DNA of 64,000 bases from Paenibacillus sp. (lineage in GTDB: Bacteria > Bacillota > Bacilli > Paenibacillales > NBRC-103111): positions 62,001 to 126,000 of the forward strand of contig JAPSLM010000009.1 in the NCBI GenBank assembly GCA_031180825.1, written 5' to 3'. Positions 8,252-16,728 of this stretch are shown here, one piece after another. Each line of letters begins with the position of its first letter. Positions within the stretch are counted from its first letter, which is position 1. Under the pieces are notes generated by a model. That model was not told the DNA's origin. It was given only the letters and a program-made list of their open reading frames with translations, and ran no database searches. The translations under genes were made by a program, and so were the position numbers.

Positions 8252-9058
8252 GCCCTTCATTTTCTTGAACATGCGTGAAAACAACAGCTGATCCTTATAG
8301 CCGACCGAATAGGCGATCTGGCCGATCGACAGCGCGCCGTTGCTCATCAGCTCGCAAGCCTTGTCCATACGATACCGGAGGAGGAAGTGCTGAGGCGATA
8401 CGCCAAGCGCTTCTTTGAACAGCCGGGACAAGTATTTCCGGCCGAGACCGATCGATTGGGCCAGCTCTTCTATCGTAAAATTCCTCGAATAGTTCGTTTC
8501 GATAAATTCCAGCGCTTGTTTGACATACCTGTCCCGCATCGGAGCAAAACCTTCCGGCGGCATGTCCTCTTCCCCGCAAGCCTCGTCGGTCAGTGCGGCC
8601 AAAAAATCATACAGCGCGCCAAGCAGCTTCATATCCCGGCTCGGGGATCTCCGGCCGGCCTCGAACATGCGCTGCAGGCAGCCTTCGATAACCTCCGGCC
8701 TGCGGCACTCGAAGACCGGCTGCTCCGGACTGAGGCGGGCTCGCCGCAAATAATGCTTCGCCTGCACCCCGTTAAAGGCCGCCCAAGAATACGTCCAAGG
8801 CTCATCGAGGTCCGCCTGATAGGACGATACCGTGTCCGGAGAGACAAGAAAGCCGCATCCTGCCGACAGCTCGTAGGTTTGCCAGGGAGTCCGGTATACG
8901 CCGCGTCCGCGATGAATGTAATGAATTTTATAATGGTCTTTCAGACCAGGTCCCCAGGAATGTCCGGGAGCGCAGTCTTCCATCCCGCAGTAATACAGCT
9001 TCAAGTCCATACCCGCCTCGTGCGGTCCGGGCCTGTGAACGTACTTGAAAGAACTCAC
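8222..9058 (-). CDS. AraC family transcriptional regulator with cupin sensor domain
   Basis: N-terminal AraC-binding cupin-like region (DHYKIHYIHRGRGVYRT and following strands) and a C-terminal double helix-turn-helix in the last 100 residues: FTIEELAQSIGLGRKYLSRL and then SIGQIAYSVGYKDQLLFSRM, ending SPSHYRNR, all hallmark AraC/XylS features. Two GTG starts are possible; CGGAGG is ideally spaced from the GTG at 9058 and too close to that at 9067, so I choose 9058 (278 residues). It is divergently transcribed from the aldo-keto reductase, which is its most likely target along with itself. The effector is probably a sugar; this is inference. Confidence 0.9.
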   Translation of the reverse strand: MSSFKYVHRPGPHEAGMDLKLYYCGMEDCAPGHSWGPGLKDHYKIHYIHRGRGVYRTPWQTYELSAGCGFLVSPDTVSSYQADLDEPWTYSWAAFNGVQAKHYLRRARLSPEQPVFECRRPEVIEGCLQRMFEAGRRSPSRDMKLLGALYDFLAALTDEACGEEDMPPEGFAPMRDRYVKQALEFIETNYSRNFTIEELAQSIGLGRKYLSRLFKEALGVSPQHFLLRYRMDKACELMSNGALSIGQIAYSVGYKDQLLFSRMFKKMKGLSPSHYRNR

Positions 9059-9218
9059 GATCGCCACCTCCGCTCCGTAACTCGCTTCTCCGTAAAAAGG
9101 TTAAGTGACATTATACTATATTTTATCCAACATGCTGACATACGATTTTCGAACGGGGCGCGTTACAATGAAACAAACAGTGCAGGTTAAATCACCTTAA
9201 TCGGGAGGAGCTGCGAAG

Positions 9219-10214
9219 ATGTCCTATTTACCGAACGGCGACCGGTATGACACGATGAAATATAACCGGCTCGGAGCCAGCGGGCTCAAGCTGCCGGCCG
9301 TCTCTTTGGGCTTGTGGCACAATTTTGGCGGCGGCGACATCTATGAGAACGGCAGGGCTATGGTCCGGCGCGCATTTGATCTGGGCATCACCCACTTCGA
9401 TTTGGCCAACAACTACGGACCGCCTCCGGGATCGGCAGAGGAAACGTTCGGCAAAATACTCCACTCCGATCTCCGAAACTATCGCGACGAGCTGGTTATT
9501 TCGACGAAAGCGGGCTATTATATGTGGCCGGGGCCTTATGGCGAATGGGGCTCCCGCAAAAATATGATCGCGAGTCTCGACCAGAGCCTCAAGCGGATGA
9601 AGCTGGACTATGTCGATATATATTATCACCACCGTCCGGACCCGGACACGCCGCTTGAGGAAACGATGGGCGCGCTCGACCACCTCGTCCGCCAAGGGAA
9701 AGCGCTCTATGTCGGCATCTCGAATTACCGCGCCGACCGGGCGGAGCAGGCGATCGCCATGCTGAAGTCGCTCGGCACGCCGTGCGTCATTCATCAGCCG
9801 CGCTATTCCATGCTGGACCGCCGGGTCGAAGACGGCTTGCTGGATTTGCTGGAGCGGGAAGGCGTCGGCAGCATCGCTTATTCGCCGCTTTACAAAGGCA
9901 TTTTGACGGACCGTTATTTGAACGGAATCCCGGCAGATTCCCGTGCGGCCGGCTCGAGCGTCTTCCTGAAGCCGGAGGAACTGACGGACGATGTGATGGA
10001 CAAGGTGCGCAAGCTGAACGACATCGCCCGGGAGCGCGGCCAGAAGCTGTCGCAGATGGCGATATCGTGGGTGCTCCGCGGCGGCCGGGTGACCTCCGCT
10101 CTCATCGGAGCGAGCAAGGTAAGCCAGCTCGAGGATGCCGTAGGCGCGGTAAGCAAGCTCGAATTCAGCAGCGACGAGCTGGAGCGGATCGAAGCCGTGC
10201 TCGGCTGCAAGTGA
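9219..10214 (+). CDS. Aldo/keto reductase, L-glyceraldehyde 3-phosphate reductase (YghZ) type
   Basis: A 331-residue NADPH-dependent TIM-barrel reductase. The tetrad is visible: Asp61 and Tyr66 in FDLANNYG, Lys97 in ISTKAGYYMWPGPYGEWGS, and His138 in DIYYHHRPDPDTPLEE. The WPGPYGEWGSRK segment and the opening YLPNGDRYDTMKYNRLGASG are characteristic of the YghZ/Gpr branch, which reduces L-glyceraldehyde 3-phosphate and methylglyoxal. GGGAGGAG precedes the ATG. Divergent from the AraC gene, which probably controls it. A terminator follows 125 bp downstream. Confidence 0.92.
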   Translation: MSYLPNGDRYDTMKYNRLGASGLKLPAVSLGLWHNFGGGDIYENGRAMVRRAFDLGITHFDLANNYGPPPGSAEETFGKILHSDLRNYRDELVISTKAGYYMWPGPYGEWGSRKNMIASLDQSLKRMKLDYVDIYYHHRPDPDTPLEETMGALDHLVRQGKALYVGISNYRADRAEQAIAMLKSLGTPCVIHQPRYSMLDRRVEDGLLDLLEREGVGSIAYSPLYKGILTDRYLNGIPADSRAAGSSVFLKPEELTDDVMDKVRKLNDIARERGQKLSQMAISWVLRGGRVTSALIGASKVSQLEDAVGAVSKLEFSSDELERIEAVLGCK

Positions 10215-10339
10215 AAAAGGACAACGAATGGGCCGGGCTGTATCATGATTTTGACAACGAGTGGCGGCTGTACAAAACAAAAAAAATGGCGGCCCCCGGA
10301 CTCGTAAGTGTTAACATTTTGTAAATCGGGGTAATAAGA

Positions 10340-10379
10340 AAGAGCAGGCAAACTCTACGGAGCGAGCCCTGCTCTTTTT
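10340..10379 (+). terminator. Rho-independent terminator
   Basis: AAGAGCAGG / CCTGCTCTT stem with a five T tail, downstream of the aldo/keto reductase gene. Confidence 0.8.
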
Positions 10380-10531
10380 GTCGATAACTAGGGATAAAGG
10401 CCTGAGCAGAAAGGACCAATTTCTCCCTTTCATCTTAATTTCATTTTTCTTTAATATTTAACCTTTACAATATGTTAAAAATGGATTCCGCAATAAGTAG
10501 GATATGCGGGCTGATAGGAGTGTGAGAAACG

Positions 10532-12475
10532 ATGCGTTCCTTGGTCGTCCAAGGACAGCCAAAGTCATCACGGTCAAAGCTTGCCCGCATGGGATGGAAC
10601 AGCTTCATCGTTGCCGCAATGATTGGAATTCCCCTGCTTCTCGTATTCGGCATGGAGTTGATAGGACGGGGAACCGTACATGAGACCTGGACTTGGCTAA
10701 CTGCCGATTGGAAGCTGTTCGGATTGAATGCTTTGATTGTATTTCTGGTGTTTGCGCTGATTTATTGTATTATCGGATCGCTGGTGCTGTCCGCCGGCAT
10801 CAGCGCCCTTCTGCTTTCTATTGTGTCGCTGATCAGTTATTTCAAGGTCAAGCTGATCGGCGAGCCCTTCTTTCCATGGGATATTTTCCTGAACAAGGAG
10901 AGCATGAACATCCTGCCGCTGGTCACGACTCGCACCGCCCTTGTGCGGATCGGGCTGGTCTTCGCCGTTGTGGCCGTGATTTTCCTGCTCCGCCTATGGG
11001 TGCCGCGGCTCGCGCTGCGGCCTCTAACCCGGGTGATCCTCGGCGCGCTGTGCGTCTTTGCTTTATACAGCTTCGGCGTGCGGGCCGCGTGGACCGGAAC
11101 GCTGCTGGACCGGGCGGGAGTGAATGAGATCGTCTGGAACCAGCAGGAAAACTATGGTACGAACGGATTGTCCTTGGCGTTCGCCATGAACGTAAAAAAT
11201 ACGATCGTACCGAAGCCGCCGGGCTACAGTGAGCCTACAATGGCCAGTTTGGCCGAAAGCCTTAACGAAATGGTCGGCACGTCGACGGCAAACGCCGCGA
11301 GCGGAGTGAAGCCGAACGTCATTTTTATTATGAACGAAGCGTTCTGGGACCCGACCCTGCTGCCGAACGTCACCTTCAGCGAAGACCCGGTGCCTACGGT
11401 TCACCGGCTTCAGCAGGAGAGCACGTCGGGCTATCTCCTGTCGCCGCAGTTCGGCGGGGGCACAAGCAATGTGGAATTTGAGGTGCTGACCGGGCAGTCC
11501 ATGAGCTTTCTGCCGGCGGGCTCGGTCCCGTATCAGCAGTACATCAGCAAGCCGATTCCGAGCATGGCCAGCTATTTCAAGGGCCTCGGCTACAAAAGCG
11601 CGGCCATCCATTCGTACGAAGGCTGGTTCTGGAACCGCGAGGCCGTCTACAAGCATATGGGCTTCGACAGCTTCCTGAGCAAGGACGGCTTCCGGAATCC
11701 CGAGTACCGGGGTGATTTCATCGCGGACGACGAGGTGTCCAGGAGCATTATCAAGGAAGTGGAGGCCAATGACAACCCGACGTTCATCTATGCGGTTACG
11801 ATGCAAAATCACGGCCCTTACGACGATCATCGTTACGGCAGCGACAATCCAGTCAAAGTTCAAGGCGCACTTGACGATACGGCCCGCGATACGCTGGAAA
11901 CGTACGTGCACGGCGCCCGCGATGCGGACCGCAGCCTGCAGCTGTTGATCGATCATTTCGAAAAGTCCGGCGAGCCGACGGTGATCGTGTTCTATGGGGA
12001 CCATCTGCCGATGCTGGGGTATGATTACGACGTGTATGTGCAGTCCGGGTTTATTCATACGGCGAAATCGGACCAATGGTCGCTTGAGGAGCTGAAACGG
12101 ATGCACAGCGTGCCTTTTGTCATGTGGTCCAACTTAGACCTGCCGCAGGAGGAGGTGCCGGTGCTGAGCAACTCGTTCCTGAGCGCTTACGTGCTGGACC
12201 GGCTGCAGATGGAGAAACCTGCCGCTCTGGCGTACAATGCCGAGCTGTCCAAAAAGACGCCGGGCCTGCTGCGCAATCTCGTCATCGATTCGGACGGACA
12301 AATGTATTCGTCGGTTCCGGCTTCCGCCGCTGCCGATGTGGAGAAATACCGGGAGCTTCAATATGACGAAATGTTCGGGAAGCAGTATCTCGCCAAATAT
12401 ACCGGAGCCCCTTCGGCCGCTTCGACGGCAAATCCGGAAGAAGGAGGAACCGGACCGGGCACCGAAGGGCATTAG
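10532..12475 (+). CDS. LTA synthase family sulfatase-like membrane protein (phosphoglycerol transferase)
   Basis: A 647-residue membrane enzyme: five predicted membrane helices in the first ~190 residues and an external sulfatase-fold domain. Metal/active-site features: Glu269 in IFIMNEAFWD, Thr311 nucleophile in GGGTSNVEFEVLTG, and the YGDHLP metal motif near residue 490. This matches LtaS/YfnI/YqgS/YvgJ-like enzymes, which transfer glycerol phosphate from phosphatidylglycerol to build lipoteichoic acid. The C-terminal ~25 residues are Gly/Glu/Thr-rich low complexity. Whether it is the main synthase or a primase/stress paralogue cannot be told. GATAGGAG upstream serves as SD; the upstream region is AT-rich with a likely promoter. 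Single gene, followed by a terminator. Confidence 0.9.
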   Translation: MRSLVVQGQPKSSRSKLARMGWNSFIVAAMIGIPLLLVFGMELIGRGTVHETWTWLTADWKLFGLNALIVFLVFALIYCIIGSLVLSAGISALLLSIVSLISYFKVKLIGEPFFPWDIFLNKESMNILPLVTTRTALVRIGLVFAVVAVIFLLRLWVPRLALRPLTRVILGALCVFALYSFGVRAAWTGTLLDRAGVNEIVWNQQENYGTNGLSLAFAMNVKNTIVPKPPGYSEPTMASLAESLNEMVGTSTANAASGVKPNVIFIMNEAFWDPTLLPNVTFSEDPVPTVHRLQQESTSGYLLSPQFGGGTSNVEFEVLTGQSMSFLPAGSVPYQQYISKPIPSMASYFKGLGYKSAAIHSYEGWFWNREAVYKHMGFDSFLSKDGFRNPEYRGDFIADDEVSRSIIKEVEANDNPTFIYAVTMQNHGPYDDHRYGSDNPVKVQGALDDTARDTLETYVHGARDADRSLQLLIDHFEKSGEPTVIVFYGDHLPMLGYDYDVYVQSGFIHTAKSDQWSLEELKRMHSVPFVMWSNLDLPQEEVPVLSNSFLSAYVLDRLQMEKPAALAYNAELSKKTPGLLRNLVIDSDGQMYSSVPASAAADVEKYRELQYDEMFGKQYLAKYTGAPSAASTANPEEGGTGPGTEGH

Positions 12476-12530
12476 CGCCGCAAGACAAAGCCGCAAGACG
12501 CGACAGGAGTTTTCCCGGCAATAACGAACT

Positions 12531-12561
12531 GACGGTTGGACAAAGGTCCAGCCGTCTTTTT
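12531..12561 (+). terminator. Rho-independent terminator after LTA synthase gene
   Basis: GACGGTTGGAC / GTCCAGCCGTC stem, AAAG loop, five T tail. Confidence 0.85.
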
Positions 12562-12603
12562 GCGCTTTTTTTGCTTTGGCGGGCAAATGGCCGCTTTTTC
12601 GCG

Positions 12604-12612
12604 CATACAATA
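12604..12612 (+). promoter_or_regulatory. Mother-cell sigma (sigma-K/E type) -10 element CATACAATA
   Basis: CATACAATA fits the sigma-K -10 consensus CATANNNTA exactly and lies 40 bases before the GerPF-like start. The same nine bases occur 37 bases before the YheC/D gene (24263). No clear -35 AC is present at the standard distance. Confidence 0.45.
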
Positions 12613-12643
12613 TAGAATCAATGCCGAAAGCGGGTGGCTTCTT

Positions 12644-12871
12644 GTGACGACGCCGGCGATTAATATTTTTTATATCAAAATCAACAGCATCTCGAATAAC
12701 GGCTCCTTCAGCATCGGGGATACGTTCCACCACGGCCATTCGGTTCATTCCAAGGCGCAGGGGACCCATGCGTCCTTCGGAGACGGGGCCCCGTCCAGGT
12801 CGCAGATGCGCAACGTTTATATCGATCCCGATTTGAATGACCAAGGGGAGCTTACGCTCTCCTCCAAATGA
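12644..12871 (+). CDS. Spore germination protein, GerPA/GerPF family
   Basis: A 75-residue protein of the GerPA/GerPF family (PF10676): PAINIFYIKINSISNNGSF then SIGDTFH, matching the family pattern of an opening beta hairpin, a Ser/Asn-Gly-Ser turn and a GD motif. GerP proteins sit in the inner spore coat and help germinants cross it. The start is the GTG at 12644, preceded by a weak GGGTGG; the open frame reaches back to 12536, inside the terminator, so the short form is correct. The CATACAATA element upstream fits late mother-cell expression. It heads a cluster of spore-type genes. Confidence 0.8.
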   Translation: MTTPAINIFYIKINSISNNGSFSIGDTFHHGHSVHSKAQGTHASFGDGAPSRSQMRNVYIDPDLNDQGELTLSSK

Positions 12872-12925
12872 TGCGTATGCTTTACGCTTTACCAGCGGGC
12901 TTGCAAACTGAAGGAGGCGCCTAGG

Positions 12926-13174
12926 ATGCCCAACATTATTAATGTCTTTAACATTAAGACGAACGGATTGTCCAAAAACGCGAACATCGATTTCGGGACA
13001 ACGGTGCAGAACGGCCATACGGTCAACTTGAAAGTCGTCGGCGCCAATTTTGCCAACGGGGACCTTTCTCCCGTTTCCTCGTTGATGCTCAATGCTACGG
13101 CGGATCCGGATCTTGCGGATCAATCTCAGGCTGCGTTCGGCAGCCCGACTGCGCCGGTGACGAATACCATCTAG
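12926..13174 (+). CDS. Spore germination protein, GerPA/GerPF family (second copy)
   Basis: An 82-residue paralogue of the preceding gene: INVFNIKTNGLSKNANIDFG, then a VQNGHTVNLKV strand, ending in a polar tail. GAAGGAGG is ideally placed before the ATG. It lies 54 bp after the first GerPF-like gene and is probably cotranscribed. The tail (PDPDLADQ in the copies: DPDLNDQ and DPDLADQ) is shared between the two proteins, which argues that they arose by duplication. Confidence 0.78.
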   Translation: MPNIINVFNIKTNGLSKNANIDFGTTVQNGHTVNLKVVGANFANGDLSPVSSLMLNATADPDLADQSQAAFGSPTAPVTNTI

Positions 13175-13238
13175 CATACGGCGGCATGCGAGAGCGGAGA
13201 GCCAAAAGCATTAACGGCCGTTAGGGGGCTTCGGGGTT

Positions 13239-13679
13239 ATGGATATGGATAAACTGAAGCAATGGATGGAGCTGGCGCAGAAGCTGGAAAAAGGGGATTT
13301 TTGGAAATCGATATTCGATACCGGGGATGAACCGGCCTCTGGAGGCATGGAAGCCAGCAAGCCAAGCCGTTATCCGGCGTATGATCTTTACGAACGGGAG
13401 GAAGAAAATTGGGTCGTACTGGAGCTCCCCGGGCTGTCCAAGGACGATGTAGAGCTGACGCTGTCCGGGAACGAGCTGACAGTGAGGGGCATTGCAAAGC
13501 CGCCGCTAAATAACGCCGTTCCGCTTCATAAGGAACGTTTTTCCGGCCCGTTCGAACGGACGGTCCCGCTACCGCAGCTTGGTGAGCAGTCCCCGGTTCA
13601 TGCCCGCTTCGAACGGGGACTGCTGATTCTCAACTATGAAAGAATGCGGCGTAAAGAAGAGCAAATCCAGATCGAATAA
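13239..13679 (+). CDS. Hsp20/alpha-crystallin family small heat-shock protein
   Basis: A 146-residue small heat-shock protein. The alpha-crystallin domain begins near residue 48 with YDLYEREEENWVVLELPGLS, continues with the DDVELTLSGNELTVRGIA strand pair, and ends with ARFERGLLILNYER, equivalent to the GVLTITxPK signature. The N-terminal arm is short and amphipathic. In spore formers Hsp20 proteins such as CotM and CotP are coat components. The location inside a GerP-like cluster suggests a spore coat role rather than a heat-shock role. This is inference from context. Confidence 0.85.
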   Translation: MDMDKLKQWMELAQKLEKGDFWKSIFDTGDEPASGGMEASKPSRYPAYDLYEREEENWVVLELPGLSKDDVELTLSGNELTVRGIAKPPLNNAVPLHKERFSGPFERTVPLPQLGEQSPVHARFERGLLILNYERMRRKEEQIQIE

Positions 13680-13708
13680 CTTGATTTTCAAAAAAAAGTG
13701 GGGATACG

Positions 13709-14176
13709 ATGAACTGGAAATCATTTTTCGGGACGACGCCCAATTCCAACGCACCCCCGCAGCAGGTCGGCAAACAGGAAGAGGCGCAGCGCTTAAGCGC
13801 ATTGGAGGAGCGGCTCAACCGGATGGCGGAAAAGCTGGATGAACGGCAGACTCAGCCCGCCATCGTGATCCAATCGTTATGTATCGAGAAGGTGGTTGTC
13901 GAGCATATCGATTTGAACAACAACCTCGGACAGTTGGGCATCCGGGAGCTGAGCGGCAAGCTGAATATCGGGGCGGCATATACATACGGCAAGGAAGCGC
14001 AGGCGGACAAGAGCGGGAACGGCACAGGTCAGCCCGCGTCGGAAGGCGATTTTGCGATGGATAACAAACCCGGGGGGAACAGCACACCGGCCAAGGAGAC
14101 CGGATCTGCCTCCGCTTCTCCGGGAAGCGATATGCGCCATAGCGGTCCCCGCATCCGTTTTGGCAGCCGGACGTAG
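13709..14176 (+). CDS. GerPC-like protein
   Basis: A 155-residue protein with an N-terminal coiled coil (residues ~24-46, EEAQRLSALEERLNRMAEKL) followed by VVEHIDLNNNLGQLGIRELS and GKLNIG. GerPC proteins share the plan of a short coiled coil, a beta segment and a GTLNIG motif. The C-terminal third is low-complexity Gly/Ser/Ala-rich. Assignment to GerPC rests on this pattern and on the neighbouring GerPF-like genes, so it is moderate. It lies 29 bp after the Hsp20 gene, in the same likely operon. Confidence 0.6.
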   Translation: MNWKSFFGTTPNSNAPPQQVGKQEEAQRLSALEERLNRMAEKLDERQTQPAIVIQSLCIEKVVVEHIDLNNNLGQLGIRELSGKLNIGAAYTYGKEAQADKSGNGTGQPASEGDFAMDNKPGGNSTPAKETGSASASPGSDMRHSGPRIRFGSRT

Positions 14177-14199
14177 GACAAGCCCGCACGGTGCCCCTT

Positions 14200-14216
14200 T
14201 TCCTTTATAAAAGGAA
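14200..14216. promoter_or_regulatory. Palindrome TTCCTTT-ATA-AAAGGAA before dgt
   Basis: Perfect 7-3-7 palindrome immediately upstream of a TACAAT hexamer (14222-14227), 76 bp before the dgt start. It may be an operator over a promoter; the regulator is unknown. Confidence 0.35.
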
Positions 14217-14291
14217 TATGCTACAATTTGCTCAACAACCTATGATGTTATTTTTTGTGACACAGGAAAGCAGAGCAGCGGGGGGAACCAT

Positions 14292-15608
14292 ATGGACTTG
14301 CGTAAACTGCGTTTGGACGAACCGGTCGCCGGAACGTTCAGCGAAGAACGGGATGAATACGAGCGGGATTATGCGCGGCTTATCCAATCCCCGGCTTTTC
14401 GGCGGCTGCAGGGCAAATCGCAGGTGTTCGGCGCCGGGTCCGGAGATTATTACCGGACGAGACTGACGCATTCGATCGAGGTGTCGCAAATTGCCCGCGA
14501 GACGGCGCGGAGGCTTGGCGAGCACTATGAATTTTTGCGGCGCCGGGAGCACCCCGGCTTGATGATGGACCCGGCGGTTGTGGAGTGCGCCTCGCTCGCG
14601 CACGATCTCGGGCACCCGCCGTTCGGGCATAAAGGGGAAGAGGTGCTGAACCGGCTGCTTGCCGAAGAGCATGGCCTGGCTTACGAAGGCAACGCGCAAA
14701 ATTTCCGCCTGCTGATGTTTCTGGAGAAGCGAGCCGGAAGCGGCAGCGGCTTGGACTTGACGGCGGCGGTGCTGCTCGGGATTAATAAATACCCGTATAA
14801 TCTGGATACGCCGGGACGGATTAAGGGCGTATATCCGATGGAATGGGAAGGCATCGGCTATCTTCGGGACAAGTGGAACATGCCGTCCGGCTGCTCGACG
14901 CTGGAGGCGCAGCTGATGGATTTGAGCGACGACATCGCGTATTCCACCCATGATATCGAGGACGGCATCCGCGCAGGCAAAATTCAGATGAACCGGACAT
15001 TTTTCGAGGACGACCGGCTGACTATGCATCTCGTGGAAGAGATCGAGAGCGATCAGGGAAACCTGGAGGTCGGCTGGGATCAGGTCGATATCAAGGCGAT
15101 GGTCAAGCGCGTGCTGGCTTCGTATCTGGAGCAGTGGGAGGAGATCTACGCCGAGTGCGATAACGAGGCGTCGCGGACCCGCAGAGAGATGAAGGCCCGC
15201 TGGGTGAGCGCTTTTGCCGGACGGGTGGGCATTATCGACGACCCGAACAAAGGGTGGAAGCGGGTCACGTTCGTTCGCGACGGACAGCAGGATTTGGAGC
15301 TGCTGCGGACGATGGAAATTTTGAAAAAGCTGGCTTGGGTGACGCTGGTCAAAGATTTCCGCGTCCAGCGGCTCCAGAAGCGCAGCGAAATTATGATCCG
15401 GCGGCTGTGGGACAGCTTCAAGGTGCCCGAGGAAGGGCGTCTGATCATCCCGCCCGATTGGATCGAAAATTATGAACGGCACAAAAACCGCTGGACGTGG
15501 CCGCGTTTTGTGGCCGACTATCTTTCCGGCATGACGGACGCTTACGCGGAGAAGGTGTACGCCGAGCTGTTCGCGAGCAAATCCGGCTCGATCTACGAGA
15601 TGGATTAA
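14292..15608 (+). CDS. dgt: Deoxyguanosinetriphosphate triphosphohydrolase-like protein (dGTPase)
   Basis: A 438-residue HD-domain dNTPase that cleaves dGTP or other dNTPs to the nucleoside and triphosphate. FRRLQGKSQVF followed by TRLTHSIEVSQIAR gives the first His (His60), the HD pair lies in SLAHDLGHPPFGHKGEE (102-118), and a later Asp in MDLSDDIAYSTHDIEDG completes the metal site. The length and the N-terminal SPAFRRLQGKSQVF block are standard for Dgt. The ATG follows GGGGGG. Cytoplasmic, nucleotide pool control. It follows the spore cluster but with its own putative promoter. Confidence 0.93.
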   Translation: MDLRKLRLDEPVAGTFSEERDEYERDYARLIQSPAFRRLQGKSQVFGAGSGDYYRTRLTHSIEVSQIARETARRLGEHYEFLRRREHPGLMMDPAVVECASLAHDLGHPPFGHKGEEVLNRLLAEEHGLAYEGNAQNFRLLMFLEKRAGSGSGLDLTAAVLLGINKYPYNLDTPGRIKGVYPMEWEGIGYLRDKWNMPSGCSTLEAQLMDLSDDIAYSTHDIEDGIRAGKIQMNRTFFEDDRLTMHLVEEIESDQGNLEVGWDQVDIKAMVKRVLASYLEQWEEIYAECDNEASRTRREMKARWVSAFAGRVGIIDDPNKGWKRVTFVRDGQQDLELLRTMEILKKLAWVTLVKDFRVQRLQKRSEIMIRRLWDSFKVPEEGRLIIPPDWIENYERHKNRWTWPRFVADYLSGMTDAYAEKVYAELFASKSGSIYEMD

Positions 15609-15696
15609 GGTTTTTGGGGTCTGATCCTTGCCCTCCCCGGCATATACTGGGAGCGAGCGCTATATCGCATCTCTGACGAGGAGGTGACCGGGCCCC

Positions 15697-16530
15697 ATGA
15701 TCGTTATTGCGGATGGCCAAACATCGGTCGATATATCCGGCTGGGAACCGCCCGAGAGGGACATCTACGAGGAAAAGCACAGGAGCCCCACGACGTATCA
15801 ATATGACTCGGAAGGAGCGCTGCGCTTCGAGCTCAGGCTGCGGACGGCGATTGTCCAAGCGGCCAGAGATATGCAGAACAGCGCGGCGTCGTTCGCATCC
15901 TTCAAAAAATCGCGCTGCAACGCGGCCTATTGGACCCGTACGGAGGCTGGCGGATTTAAGATGAGGCAGGATGTGCCGCCTGCCGCAGCGATCCGCGACA
16001 TATTCTCGAACGGGCGGGCCTATGCGTTCGAATGCGCTACCGCCATCATTATCGTGCTGTACAAAGCGGTGCTGGAGACGATCGGAGACCTGAAGTTCAA
16101 CCGCCTGTTCACCGACCTGTATTTGTATTCATGGGAAGTAGACAGCGACCTGAGGCTGATAACGATTGCCGAGAAAATGCCGACGTATTCGGGCGACATC
16201 CTGTATTTCAAAAACCCCGACGTCGATCCGCAATGGATGGAGTGGCAGGGGGAGAACGTGGTGAAGCTCGGACACGATAACTATTTCGGCCATGGGATCG
16301 GCATCATGAATGCCGCGGGTATCATTGCCAAGCTCAATAAGCATCGCAAGCCCGGCAGCACCGTATCCGCCTATTTAATGGACCAGGTAACCTATCCGAA
16401 TTTCGTTTATTTGTACGAGGCGGCATCTTCGCGCTTTCCGATTTCCCAAGCGGCGCTGGCTTGGTTGCCGCCGGAAGCCTACGGCCGGGTTGTCGTCAAA
16501 ATCGGCGGCAGAACCGCTATTTACGCTTGA
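15697..16530 (+). CDS. tgl: Protein-glutamine gamma-glutamyltransferase (spore coat transglutaminase)
   Basis: Tgl cross-links Gln and Lys side chains of spore coat proteins such as GerQ. At 277 residues it is slightly longer than B. subtilis Tgl (245). The active-site Cys113 lies in AYAFECATAIIIVLYKA, and the downstream GDILYFKNPDVDPQW and GENVVKLGHDNYFGHGIGIM blocks, with the His of the active site, match the family closely. GGAGGTG precedes the ATG. CATATACTG at 15642-15650 is a near match to the sigma-K/E -10 element. It lies downstream of dgt but is probably independently transcribed during sporulation. Confidence 0.95.
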   Translation: MIVIADGQTSVDISGWEPPERDIYEEKHRSPTTYQYDSEGALRFELRLRTAIVQAARDMQNSAASFASFKKSRCNAAYWTRTEAGGFKMRQDVPPAAAIRDIFSNGRAYAFECATAIIIVLYKAVLETIGDLKFNRLFTDLYLYSWEVDSDLRLITIAEKMPTYSGDILYFKNPDVDPQWMEWQGENVVKLGHDNYFGHGIGIMNAAGIIAKLNKHRKPGSTVSAYLMDQVTYPNFVYLYEAASSRFPISQAALAWLPPEAYGRVVVKIGGRTAIYA

Positions 16531-16545
16531 GGCACGATAATCAAG

Positions 16546-16616
16546 GGATCTTTCGATCCGCGAAACCGTTCCCTCCGGAAGGAGCGAGGAATCGCGCACG
16601 AAAGATCCGTTTTTTA
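16546..16616 (+). terminator. Rho-independent terminator after tgl
   Basis: Perfect 10-bp stem GGATCTTTCG / CGAAAGATCC enclosing about 43 bases with inner pairing, followed by a six T run. Confidence 0.75.
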
Positions 16617-16728
16617 TAAAAAGGGGGATAAACGGCAGTACCCGGCCCGGACTGTCTCAATCAGACATTCCTGACCGGGTGTGTCAAGTTTTTGTGAGCT
16701 CTTTTGCAAACCGGACCGTCTCGTATGG

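Noticed and set aside
10465..10531. Inverted repeat CCGCA..TGCGG before the LTA synthase gene as an operator
   Set aside because: Only five base pairs; could occur by chance.
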